DNA of 7,786 nt, taken from positions 1 through 7,786 of the forward strand of contig JAHFIS010000033.1 in NCBI GenBank assembly GCA_023246275.1, given 5' to 3'. Shown one piece after another: positions 1 to 5,574 of this stretch. The notes beneath the pieces are model-generated. The model worked only from the letters and a program-made list of their open reading frames with translations. It was not told the DNA's origin and searched no databases. The DNA is from Candidatus Uhrbacteria bacterium. Its GTDB lineage: Bacteria; Patescibacteriota; Patescibacteriia; UBA9934; GWF2-40-263. Within the stretch, counting starts at the first letter, position 1. Each line of letters starts with the position of its first letter. The translations under genes and the position numbers were made by a program.

Positions 1-238
1 CGTGGACGTTGCCCTGGATCTCGCCCGCGACGACGGCCGTGGCCGCGGTCACGTCGGCGCTGATTCGGGCCGTCTCCCCCACGCGGAGGCTCGCGGCGGT
101 ACGAACCGTCCCCGCCACCTCGCCGTCGATGAGGACGTCTCCCGTGCTTGAGAAGTCGCCCTCGACCTTCACTCCCTGCGCGATGATCGTTTCCTGTCCG
201 GAAGATGCCATACGCGATTGTTCTTGATGCTTAAACAT
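1..238 (-). CDS. Bactofilin (polymer-forming cytoskeletal protein), N-terminal part, cut by window edge
   Basis: The visible 79 codons read MFKHQEQSRMASSGQETIIA and continue with short beta-strand repeats of the type VLIDGEVAGTV, LRVGETARI, VVAGEIQGNV. This G/V/I periodicity (a short strand about every six residues, with recurring G-x-I/V and GNV turns) and the N-terminal MF plus ETIIA segment are typical of bactofilins (DUF583), which fold as a right-handed beta-helix and polymerise without nucleotide into membrane-associated filaments. They are used elsewhere for cell shape, envelope synthesis or polar positioning. The C-terminal part lies outside the window. I chose the ATG at 236-238 because bactofilins often begin MF and because a promoter lies just upstream. 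An internal in-frame ATG at 209-211 (MASSG) is the alternative. Neither has a Shine-Dalgarno sequence. The gene follows the histidine kinase by 42 bp on the same strand. The family call is confident; the role in this cell is unknown. Confidence 0.85.
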   Translation of the reverse strand, partial: MFKHQEQSRMASSGQETIIAQGVKVEGDFSSTGDVLIDGEVAGTVRTAASLRVGETARISADVTAATAVVAGEIQGNVH

Positions 239-247
239 AACAAAAAG

Positions 248-275
248 AGTGTAGCACGGCTGGAACGTGGGTCAA
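248..275 (-). promoter_or_regulatory. Sigma70-like promoter for the bactofilin gene, predicting a leaderless mRNA
   Basis: On the minus strand a -35 box TTGACC (270-275) is followed, after a 16-bp spacer, by a -10 box TACACT (248-253). The expected transcription start is about position 241, only some three bases before the bactofilin ATG at 238. This agrees with the absence of a ribosome binding site. It sits in the 42-bp gap after the kinase stop, so bactofilin can be expressed separately from the kinase. Called from consensus match only. Confidence 0.55.
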
Positions 276-280
276 ATCAG

Positions 281-1642
281 CTACTTCTTGGCTAGCGGGA
301 ACGTCAGCGTGAACGTCGATCCCTTGCCTGTCCCCGGGCTTTCCGCGATCGCCGTTCCTCCCATGGCCTCCATCAGCTTGCGGACGACATACAGCCCGAG
401 GCCCGTGGTGGTCTGCACGTGCTTGGACGCCGACCCGGTCACGAACTTCTGGAACAGCTTTTCCAAGTCCTCGGGCGTCAGCCCCATGCCGGTGTCCGTC
501 ACGCTTACCTTCGCCATTCCGCCCTCCGTCCACATGCGAGCGGTCACGCTCCCCGTCTCCGTGTACTTCACCGCGTTGTCGAGCAGGTTCATGAACACCT
601 CCTTCGTCTTCTCGATGTCGACGGCCACCATGACCGGGAACTCGGGAATCTCGCACGAGAGCTTCAGCCCGCGCTCCTGCGCCTTGCCAATGATAAACTT
701 GGCGACGCCGTCGAGCAGCGTTCGGATATCGACGGGCTCCAGGCGCATGACCAGGCGGCCCGACTCGATGCGGGACACGTCGAGCAGGTGGTTGACCAGA
801 AGGATGAGCTGCTCCGTTCCGTCCTGCATCTTCCCGAGCGTCTCGTCCTGCTTCGGCTGGAGCGCCCCGAGAAGACCTCCCTTCAGCAGGCCGATGTACC
901 CCTTCATCACCGCGAGCGGCGTGCGCAGCTGGTGGGAGGCGATCGACAGGAACTCGGTCTTCATCGCGTCAAGCGCGCGCAGCTTGTGGTTGGCCTCGCG
1001 CAGCTGCTTCGTCGTCCGTTGCAGCCGAGCGTACGTCTCGGCCTTCTGGATGGCGATGGTGATCGGACCGAGCAACGAGGAAAAGGTGTCACGCTCGTAG
1101 GCCGTGAGCTCTCGGCTGGAGCGGTCCATCCCGACGATCAGCGCGCCCACAGGGCGCTCGGCGGAAACGAGCGGGAGCACGAGCGTGCTCTTCACCCGGG
1201 ACGCCTTGACGAACGTCTTTACGTGCTCTTCCGGAATCGACGGGGAGAGAACGCTCGCGAGCGTGCTTGCCACGCGGCGGCGGCGCGAGCGAATCGCGAG
1301 CGCGATCGCGTTCGTGCGCGACGCAAGCCCCAGCGGCTTCATGTTCTGGACCGGAAGGAACGGGCAGGACTTCCCGTCGATGCAGGCGAACGCCTTCCAG
1401 ACCAGCCGCCGTCCCTTCTCGTCGCACAGGCCGATCGCGACGAACGGATACGAAAATTCCGCGTCCAGCGCGTGCACGATCTCGTCGACCATCTCGTCCG
1501 TCTCGAGGGTGCGCTCCGTCACGTCGTCGATCTTGTGCAGGAGCGAAAGGGTCTTGTTGCGCACCGCGAGCTCGGCGTTGCGGACGTACAGCTCGCGGTT
1601 CACGTCGTCCGTCGAAATCTCCTCGGTTCCCTTCTTTCCCAT
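281..1642 (-). CDS. Soluble GAF-domain sensor histidine kinase (HisKA + HATPase_c)
   Basis: 453 aa. A charged N-terminal coil (about residues 8-40, NRELYVRNAELAVRNKTLSL) leads into a GAF-like sensor domain (about 40-195), then a coiled-coil linker (196-230). The HisKA dimerisation domain carries the H-box SIASHQLRTPL with the predicted phospho-acceptor His237. The ATP-binding domain shows the N-box (NLLDNAVKYT, 352-361), the G1 box DTGMGL (383-388), an F-box-like LEKLFQKF (393-400) and the G2 box TTGLGL (412-417), and ends GKGSTFTLTFPL. All catalytic landmarks are present. There is no transmembrane segment or signal peptide, so it should sense something in the cytoplasm. C87 and C93 in the GAF region (ACIDGKSC) could bind a ligand, but this is speculative. 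A stop codon in frame just upstream fixes the start region; no Shine-Dalgarno is visible. It begins 22 bp after the 91-aa gene, so the two are probably one operon. No response regulator is in view, so this is an orphan or hybrid-network kinase as far as the window shows. Confidence 0.93.
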   Translation of the reverse strand: MGKKGTEEISTDDVNRELYVRNAELAVRNKTLSLLHKIDDVTERTLETDEMVDEIVHALDAEFSYPFVAIGLCDEKGRRLVWKAFACIDGKSCPFLPVQNMKPLGLASRTNAIALAIRSRRRRVASTLASVLSPSIPEEHVKTFVKASRVKSTLVLPLVSAERPVGALIVGMDRSSRELTAYERDTFSSLLGPITIAIQKAETYARLQRTTKQLREANHKLRALDAMKTEFLSIASHQLRTPLAVMKGYIGLLKGGLLGALQPKQDETLGKMQDGTEQLILLVNHLLDVSRIESGRLVMRLEPVDIRTLLDGVAKFIIGKAQERGLKLSCEIPEFPVMVAVDIEKTKEVFMNLLDNAVKYTETGSVTARMWTEGGMAKVSVTDTGMGLTPEDLEKLFQKFVTGSASKHVQTTTGLGLYVVRKLMEAMGGTAIAESPGTGKGSTFTLTFPLAKK

Positions 1643-1664
1643 AGCGAAAAATCAGCGCGTAATG

Positions 1665-1940
1665 CTATTTCAAAATTTCCGGGACGTCCGCGTCCGGGAC
1701 GCGCCCGATCATCGACCGCACCGCGTCGCGGCATACCGCCACCGACGCCGGTCCGAACAGCCCCTCGTACCGCCTCACGAGCCCCGAGAGGATCGCGCGG
1801 GAATCCCCGTCCACCCTGACCGCGTGGTCCGCGCTGATCTTCAGCCCCGCGACCTTGCCCGCCTCGCGCCAAGCAAGGGGCCCGATGACGAGCTCCTGGT
1901 CCTTGATGATGCGCGTGACGAGCTGTTGTGTTCCAACCAT
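1665..1940 (-). CDS. Small protein of unknown function upstream of the histidine kinase
   Basis: 91 aa, starting MVGTQQLVTRIIKDQELVIG and ending DVPEILK. I do not recognise a named family. It has no membrane segment or signal peptide. The sequence looks like a small compact alpha/beta fold: an N-terminal helix, a short strand-like stretch KISADHAVRVDGD (34-46), then two helices, RAILSGLVRRYEGLFG (48-63) and ASVAVCRDAVRSMI (65-78), with a single Cys70. It is the first gene of the kinase unit, 22 bp before the kinase start, with a promoter just upstream; co-transcription suggests a partner or regulator of the kinase (inference). The minus-strand sequence GGAAGAAAG before the start is purine-rich but sits inside the promoter-to-start interval, so it may not be a true ribosome binding site. 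Coding is supported by its fit between the promoter and the kinase and by ordinary amino-acid composition. Confidence 0.7.
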   Translation of the reverse strand: MVGTQQLVTRIIKDQELVIGPLAWREAGKVAGLKISADHAVRVDGDSRAILSGLVRRYEGLFGPASVAVCRDAVRSMIGRVPDADVPEILK

Positions 1941-1951
1941 ATCTTTCTTCC

Positions 1952-1980
1952 ACTATACCACGATTTGATTTGCCTGGAAA
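1952..1980 (-). promoter_or_regulatory. Leftward promoter for the 91-aa gene and kinase
   Basis: On the minus strand a -10 box TATAGT (1952-1957) matches the consensus at five of six bases. It is preceded at 17 bp by a weaker -35 candidate TTTCCA (1975-1980, four of six). The predicted start, about 1945, leaves only about five untranslated bases before the ATG at 1940. It overlaps the rightward promoter, so the two could interfere or share regulation. Confidence 0.5.
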
Positions 1981-1999
1981 CGCGACGTGCGCGTAAGAT
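1970..1999 (+). promoter_or_regulatory. Rightward promoter for the DUF2156 gene, predicting a leaderless mRNA
   Basis: A -35-like TTGCCT (1970-1975), an 18-bp spacer and a -10 box TAAGAT (1994-1999) lie directly before the start codon at 2006. Only six bases separate the -10 box from the ATG, so transcription would begin at or next to the start codon itself. No Shine-Dalgarno sequence is present, which fits. The -35 box matches the consensus at four of six positions, so the call is moderate. Confidence 0.45.
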
Positions 2000-2005
2000 G
2001 TCGCC

Positions 2006-2938
2006 ATGCCTTCCGAATTCCCCATTTTCGAGCCTCTATCCATAGGGCACCGAGAACACATCGAGGCGATTGCCAGGCAATTCGACCCGTATTCGGATTT
2101 CAACTTTACGAGCCTGTTTGCCTGGAATACCTCGGGATCGGTCGCGACCTGCATGCTGAACGGCAACCTTGTCGTTCGCTTCGAAGACTACGTGACCGGC
2201 AAGCCGTTCTACTCGTTTCTTGGCTCGAACGACGCGGCAAAGACGGCCTCGGCCCTTCTCTCCCACATGGCAAAGGAAGGGATTGAGCCCGAAATCAAGC
2301 TTCTTCCTCACTCGTCTCTTGGCGACATGAGCGCCGACAGGTTCCGGATCACCGAGGATCCGGACAACCACGATTACATCCTTTCCATCGAACGGCTCAT
2401 CTCCCTGTCCGGAAGCCGCGTAAAGGCGAACCGAAATTTGGTCACGCGGTTCCAAAAGTCCTACGTCGCCGAAACGCGAACGCTCGACCTGCGCGACGCG
2501 ACAACCCGCGAGTCGCTCACGGAGTTCTTTCTTGCCTGGGCGCGGCGCAAAAACCTTCCGGACGAGAGCGTCCGAAACGAGTTCCGGGCGATGTCTCAGG
2601 CGCTCGAGTTATCCACAGCCAAGCCGCTCATCGGACTCGGCGTGTTCGTGGACGGGTCCCTTGCCGGATTCACGATCAGCGAGCGGCTGCACGGGCCGCA
2701 TGGCATGCTTCACTTCGAGAAGGCGGATCCGACGCGGTGCGTGGGCATCTACCAATATTTGATGCGGGAAACGGCGTTGTCGCTGGCCGCGACCGGCTGC
2801 GAGTACCTCAACTACCAGCAGGACCTCGGACTCCAGGGCCTGAAGACGTGCAAGCGCGGATTCCATCCGAGCCACTACCTCCGGAAATATCGCGTCGCGT
2901 GGATCGACGACCGAAATCGTGATACACTGGGGTCGTAA
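2006..2938 (+). CDS. DUF2156 / phosphatidylglycerol lysyltransferase C-terminal-like protein (GNAT fold)
   Basis: 310 aa, soluble. Family landmarks are in the expected order: YSDFNFTSLFAW (29-40); DYILSIERLISLSGSRVK with NRNLVTRF (123-149), like the LSGKK..KRN segment of the family; GLGVFVDGSLAGFTISE (210-226); LHFEKADPTRCVGIYQY (235-251); and YLNYQQDLGLQGLKTCKRGF (267-286) followed by HYLRKYRV. These correspond to the tandem GNAT-like domain that, in MprF proteins, transfers an amino acid from aminoacyl-tRNA to phosphatidylglycerol. Here the domain stands alone, without the membrane flippase half, so the acceptor is unknown; stand-alone members have not all been shown to modify lipids. The start at 2006 gives the expected N-terminus and lies just after a -10 box. 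The following membrane-protein gene starts one base after this stop, so the two are translated from one message and probably act together (inference). Family confidence is good; substrate is not determined. Confidence 0.85.
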   Translation: MPSEFPIFEPLSIGHREHIEAIARQFDPYSDFNFTSLFAWNTSGSVATCMLNGNLVVRFEDYVTGKPFYSFLGSNDAAKTASALLSHMAKEGIEPEIKLLPHSSLGDMSADRFRITEDPDNHDYILSIERLISLSGSRVKANRNLVTRFQKSYVAETRTLDLRDATTRESLTEFFLAWARRKNLPDESVRNEFRAMSQALELSTAKPLIGLGVFVDGSLAGFTISERLHGPHGMLHFEKADPTRCVGIYQYLMRETALSLAATGCEYLNYQQDLGLQGLKTCKRGFHPSHYLRKYRVAWIDDRNRDTLGS

Positions 2939-2939
2939 T

Positions 2940-3776
2940 ATGACCGAAGAAAAAACAACGCCGCAGGAAACGGACTGGGCATCGATCGTCGCCGGGCTTC
3001 TGTTCGTCGGGCTTCTGCTTTGGTGGATGGTCAACACGTCCATGGGAAACTCCGACGCCGCGCTTGTCGCGAAGGGACAGTGGGGGGCGTCGTACCAGGC
3101 CGTCGCGCTCTGGGGCGGAATCTGGGGGCTCGTCATCTCGAAGTCATGGGGCGGGCTGAGGAGCGTCATGGGACGCGCCATCGGCGCGCTTGCGGCGGGG
3201 CTCCTCTTCCAGGTGCTCGGACAGAGCGTGTTCAGCTACTACAACCTGTTCGCGGGAGTCGAAATGCCCTACCCGTCGCTCGCCGACCTCGGATACTTCG
3301 GCAGCATCCCGCTGTATACGTACGGCATCCTGATGCTCGCAAAGGCCTCGGGAATCAAGCTTTCGCTGAAATCGTTCGTCGGCCAGATCCAATACACGAT
3401 CATCCCGATCGCCGTCCTCGGCCTTTCCTACTATAACTTTCTCGTCGGCTACGAGTTCGACTGGTCCGCGCCGCTGAAGACCTTCCTCGACTTCGGCTAC
3501 CCGCTCGGCCAGGCGTTCTACGTGTCGGTCGCGCTCCTCGCCTACCTGCTGTCGCGCAAGACGCTCGGCGGGATAATGAAGACGAAGGTCCTGTTCATCC
3601 TCGCCGCGCTCGCCGTCCAGTACCTTGCCGACTATAACTTCCTGTACCAGGCCACGAACGGCACATGGGGGGTCAGCGGATACGGCGACCTCGTCTATCT
3701 CACCGCCTACTTCCTGATGGCGCTCGGCCTCATCCAGCTCCGCATGCACCTCATCAGCGCAAAGAGCTCCGACTAG
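2940..3776 (+). CDS. Polytopic membrane protein, 7-8 TM, with PYPSLAD motif
   Basis: 278 aa from the ATG at 2940. A GTG at 2919 in the same frame would add seven residues inside the previous gene; I prefer 2940 because it follows the upstream stop by one base and gives a normal N-terminus (MTEEKTTPQETDW). Hydrophobic segments lie at about 13-33, 52-67, 79-103, 116-135, 151-170, 184-204, 216-236 and 250-267, so seven or eight helices. After the third helix comes PYPSLADLGYFGSIPLYTYG (110-129). It resembles the P(F/Y)PSxADxxYxxxYP signature I associate with multi-helix sensor domains fused to GGDEF or kinase modules. Here the domain has no output module. Aromatic-rich SYYN, DYNF and YYNF motifs recur at helix ends. 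There is no signal peptide beyond the first helix. It is co-transcribed with the DUF2156 protein and may be its membrane partner (inference). Function unknown. Confidence 0.8.
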   Translation: MTEEKTTPQETDWASIVAGLLFVGLLLWWMVNTSMGNSDAALVAKGQWGASYQAVALWGGIWGLVISKSWGGLRSVMGRAIGALAAGLLFQVLGQSVFSYYNLFAGVEMPYPSLADLGYFGSIPLYTYGILMLAKASGIKLSLKSFVGQIQYTIIPIAVLGLSYYNFLVGYEFDWSAPLKTFLDFGYPLGQAFYVSVALLAYLLSRKTLGGIMKTKVLFILAALAVQYLADYNFLYQATNGTWGVSGYGDLVYLTAYFLMALGLIQLRMHLISAKSSD

Positions 3777-3787
3777 GAGCTCTTTTT
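3761..3787 (+). terminator. Rho-independent terminator overlapping the end of the membrane-protein gene
   Basis: A perfect 10-bp inverted repeat AAAGAGCTCC (3761-3770) / GGAGCTCTTT (3776-3785) with a 5-base loop GACTA is followed by a T run (3783-3787). The left arm encodes the last residues of the upstream protein, and the TAG stop spans loop and right arm (3774-3776). On the other strand the same stem ends in TTT then GCGC, so it might also weakly stop argS transcripts arriving from the right, whose gene ends only 14 bp away. Confidence 0.85.
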
Positions 3788-3800
3788 CGTTCCGTCCCGA

Positions 3801-5519
3801 TTACATCTCGTCGACCGTCTCGATCCCCAGCAGCGCGAGGCCGTTTTGCAGCGTCTGCGCCGCCGCCTCGACGATCGCGAGACGCGAAGCCTGCACGTCG
3901 GCCTCGGCCGAGATCACCGGCGCATTCTCGTAGAAGGTCGAGAAGACCTGGCACAGGTCGAATAGGTACTGCGCGATCGTCGATATCCGCATCGTCTGCC
4001 CCGCCCCGAACACGACCTCCGGATACTTCGCAAGCGCCAGGACCAGCGCATGTTCCGCCGGAACCCACCCGCGGCTCTTCGAGCCTTCGCCCCTTCGCCC
4101 CTTCGCCCCCTTCGCCCCCTTCTTCAAAATGCTCCTCATCCTCGCGAACGAATACATCAGATACGGGCCGGTAAACCCCTCGAAGCTCATCGCCTCCGCC
4201 ATGTCGAACGTGATCTTCTTGTCGAGGTCCTGCTTCAGCATCCCGAACCGAAGCGCGGAGAAGGCGACGGCGCGGGCCGTCTTCGCGACCTTTTTCTCGT
4301 TCCAGTCCGCATGGCGCTTCCGTGTCTCCGCGACCGCCATCGCGACCATCTCGTCGCGAAACGTCTCGTACCGGACCACGTTTCCCTTGCGGGCCGACAT
4401 GGCGCTGTCCTTGAGGGTGACGAACTCGTACGAGAGATGTTGAAGATCCTTGGTGAATCCCATCCGCTTGAGCGTCGCGAACAGCTGCCGCATCGCGAGC
4501 GACTGGCGGGCGTCGATGACGTAGATCGACCGCGCCGGATGCTGGTCTTCCTCCTTGCGGAGCGCGAGCACGATATCCTTCGCGTTGTAAAGAAGCGTCC
4601 CGTCCGTCTTCACGAGCAGGTTCGCCCCGAGCCCCTCGGCCTCGAGGTTCACGATCCACGCGCCCTGGCTTGACGTGACGATGTTGCGGCGGACGAGATC
4701 CTCGATGGTGCGCTTGGCGTCCTTGATAAGGTCGCTTTCGAAATACCAGACGTCGATCGGCAGGCCGAGGTCCTTGAAGATCGCCTTGATATACGCGACC
4801 GACCACTTCCACGTCTTCTTCCAGGTCGCGAGCGCCGGGCCCTTCCCTTCCTCGAGGTCGCGCTGGATCTGCGACACCTCGGCTCGTACGGCCTCGTCCG
4901 CCTCGCCGCGCGACGTCGCCTCTACGTACATTCTCTGCAGGAAAGAAATACGGTCCTCGCCCTCCGGGACGATCCCGCCCGCGACGTTCTTCACGGCCCA
5001 GACGCAGCGCGCGACGTTCGCCCCGAGGTCGTTGATGTACGAGGTCGGAATCACGTCGTAGCCGTTCGCCCGAAGGACGTCCACGACCGTCTGGCCGACG
5101 GTAAAGTTGCGCAAATGCCCGACATGGATCTCCTTGTGCGTGTTCGGCTGGGCATACTCCACCATGATCCGCTTCTTCGCCCCGACGTCGCTCGTGCCGT
5201 ATCCATTCTTTTCCTCCGCGACCTCCTCAACGACCGCGCCGCAGAACGCCGCGTCGTCGAGCGAGAAGTTCACGTACGGCCCGGCCGACGCGATCGACCG
5301 GATGAACCCCTTCGGCCCGATCTTCGCCGCGATCTCGGTCGCGATCTCCACCGGGTTGCGCTTGAGCCCCTTTGCCAGCGAAAAGCAGGCGAACGAAAGG
5401 TCGCCCAGCTTCGCGTCGGGAGGATACGAGAGGTCGTCGACGATCGGCGTGTACTCCTTGCCGACGGCCTTCTTGAGCTCGGTGAGAATCAGTTGTTTGG
5501 CTTGTTGCAACGTCGTCAT
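3801..5519 (-). CDS. argS: Arginyl-tRNA synthetase (ArgRS)
   Basis: 572 aa, a class I synthetase that charges tRNA-Arg in the cytoplasm. In order: the N-terminal Add-1 domain that contacts the tRNA D-loop (about 4-88, with the YPPDAKLGDLSFACFSLAK segment); the HIGH motif as PNTHKEIHVGHLRN (125-138, HVGH 132-135); the core YINDLGANVAR (161-171) and KTDGTLLYNAKDI (304-316); a KMSKS-loop equivalent AMSARKGNVV (373-382), a divergent form as is usual in ArgRS; and the C-terminal DALR helical anticodon-binding domain, ending NGLALLGIETVDEM. Length is normal. Oddity: residues about 467-483 (KKGAKGAKGRRGEGSKS) are a low-complexity insert coded by a tandem repeat, between the FARMRSIL helix and the next helix. 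The start at 5519 gives the expected MTTLQQAKQLI opening. It lies 55 bp after valS on the same strand, and its upstream region holds a hairpin repeat and a three-codon reading frame overlapping the start. Confidence 0.97.
   Translation of the reverse strand: MTTLQQAKQLILTELKKAVGKEYTPIVDDLSYPPDAKLGDLSFACFSLAKGLKRNPVEIATEIAAKIGPKGFIRSIASAGPYVNFSLDDAAFCGAVVEEVAEEKNGYGTSDVGAKKRIMVEYAQPNTHKEIHVGHLRNFTVGQTVVDVLRANGYDVIPTSYINDLGANVARCVWAVKNVAGGIVPEGEDRISFLQRMYVEATSRGEADEAVRAEVSQIQRDLEEGKGPALATWKKTWKWSVAYIKAIFKDLGLPIDVWYFESDLIKDAKRTIEDLVRRNIVTSSQGAWIVNLEAEGLGANLLVKTDGTLLYNAKDIVLALRKEEDQHPARSIYVIDARQSLAMRQLFATLKRMGFTKDLQHLSYEFVTLKDSAMSARKGNVVRYETFRDEMVAMAVAETRKRHADWNEKKVAKTARAVAFSALRFGMLKQDLDKKITFDMAEAMSFEGFTGPYLMYSFARMRSILKKGAKGAKGRRGEGSKSRGWVPAEHALVLALAKYPEVVFGAGQTMRISTIAQYLFDLCQVFSTFYENAPVISAEADVQASRLAIVEAAAQTLQNGLALLGIETVDEM
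4084..4122 (-). repeat. 8/9-nt tandem repeat inside argS
   Basis: On the plus strand, CCTTCGCC occurs at 4084-4091 and 4092-4099, then CCTTCGCCC at 4100-4108 and 4109-4117, then a partial CCTTC (4118-4122). In the argS reading direction this gives AAGGGGGCG units followed by AAGGGGCG units and encodes K-G-A repeats turning into GRRGEG. Two 9-nt and two 8-nt units sit side by side, so a single-base change in unit length alters the frame, yet the present total keeps argS open. It is likely a slippage-prone tract in a surface loop. Confidence 0.85.
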
Positions 5520-5527
5520 ATGTTCAT
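5516..5527 (-). other. Three-codon reading frame (MNI-stop) overlapping the argS start
   Basis: On the minus strand ATG AAC ATA TGA (5527 to 5516) starts six bases after a strong Shine-Dalgarno sequence (AGGAGGGG, from the spacer repeat). It ends in a TGA that overlaps the argS ATG as ATGA (5519-5516). The argS ATG itself is about 14-16 bases from that ribosome binding site, farther than usual. The arrangement would let ribosomes load at the small frame and restart on argS. It is short enough to be chance, so it is given as a possible coupling element rather than a proven gene. Confidence 0.35.
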
Positions 5528-5530
5528 GCG

Positions 5531-5574
5531 TTTCCCCTCCTGACAGGCAGGAGGGGTCAGGGGTGGTCGTCGCG
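5531..5574 (+). repeat. 44-nt hairpin repeat, spacer copy between valS and argS
   Basis: The element contains a 9-bp perfect inverted repeat, CCCCTCCTG (5534-5542) / CAGGAGGGG (5548-5556), with loop ACAGG, then the tail TCAGGGGTGGTCGTCGCG (5557-5574). It fills most of the 55-bp spacer and abuts the valS stop codon. It matches the copy inside valS (opposite strand) at 39 of 44 positions, with an identical last 17 bases. In the argS message the 3' arm carries AGGAGGGG, so the hairpin could hide that ribosome binding site. It lacks a T run, so it is not an obvious terminator. Confidence 0.85.

Noticed and set aside
251..269. Short CACG/CGTG inverted repeat after the kinase gene as a terminator
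   Set aside because: The stem is only four base pairs and overlaps the well-formed bactofilin promoter; the T run belongs to the promoter-start interval.
419..1819. A 466-codon open frame on the plus strand opposite the histidine kinase
   Set aside because: It is Arg/His/Leu-rich shadow sequence typical of GC-rich DNA, with no recognisable domain, and it lies opposite a kinase with every motif intact.
2923..2928. TACACT as a possible internal -10 box before the membrane-protein gene
   Set aside because: No acceptable -35 box is found at 16-18 bp, and the bases encode the conserved end of the upstream protein, so one shared transcript is more likely.
2919..2939. GTG at 2919 as the start of the membrane-protein gene
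   Set aside because: It would overlap the preceding gene by 20 bases and has no ribosome binding site; the ATG at 2940 is simpler.
4084..4122. Tandem repeat as a CRISPR array or origin iterons
   Set aside because: Units are 8-9 nt with no spacers, and they lie in the coding frame of argS.
3754..4812. A 352-codon minus-strand frame overlapping argS
   Set aside because: It is an out-of-frame reading of argS, very rich in Arg and Gly, with no family features.
5534..5556. Spacer hairpin as a terminator between valS and argS
   Set aside because: It has no T run on either strand after the stem, and the same element occurs inside the valS coding region where termination would be harmful.
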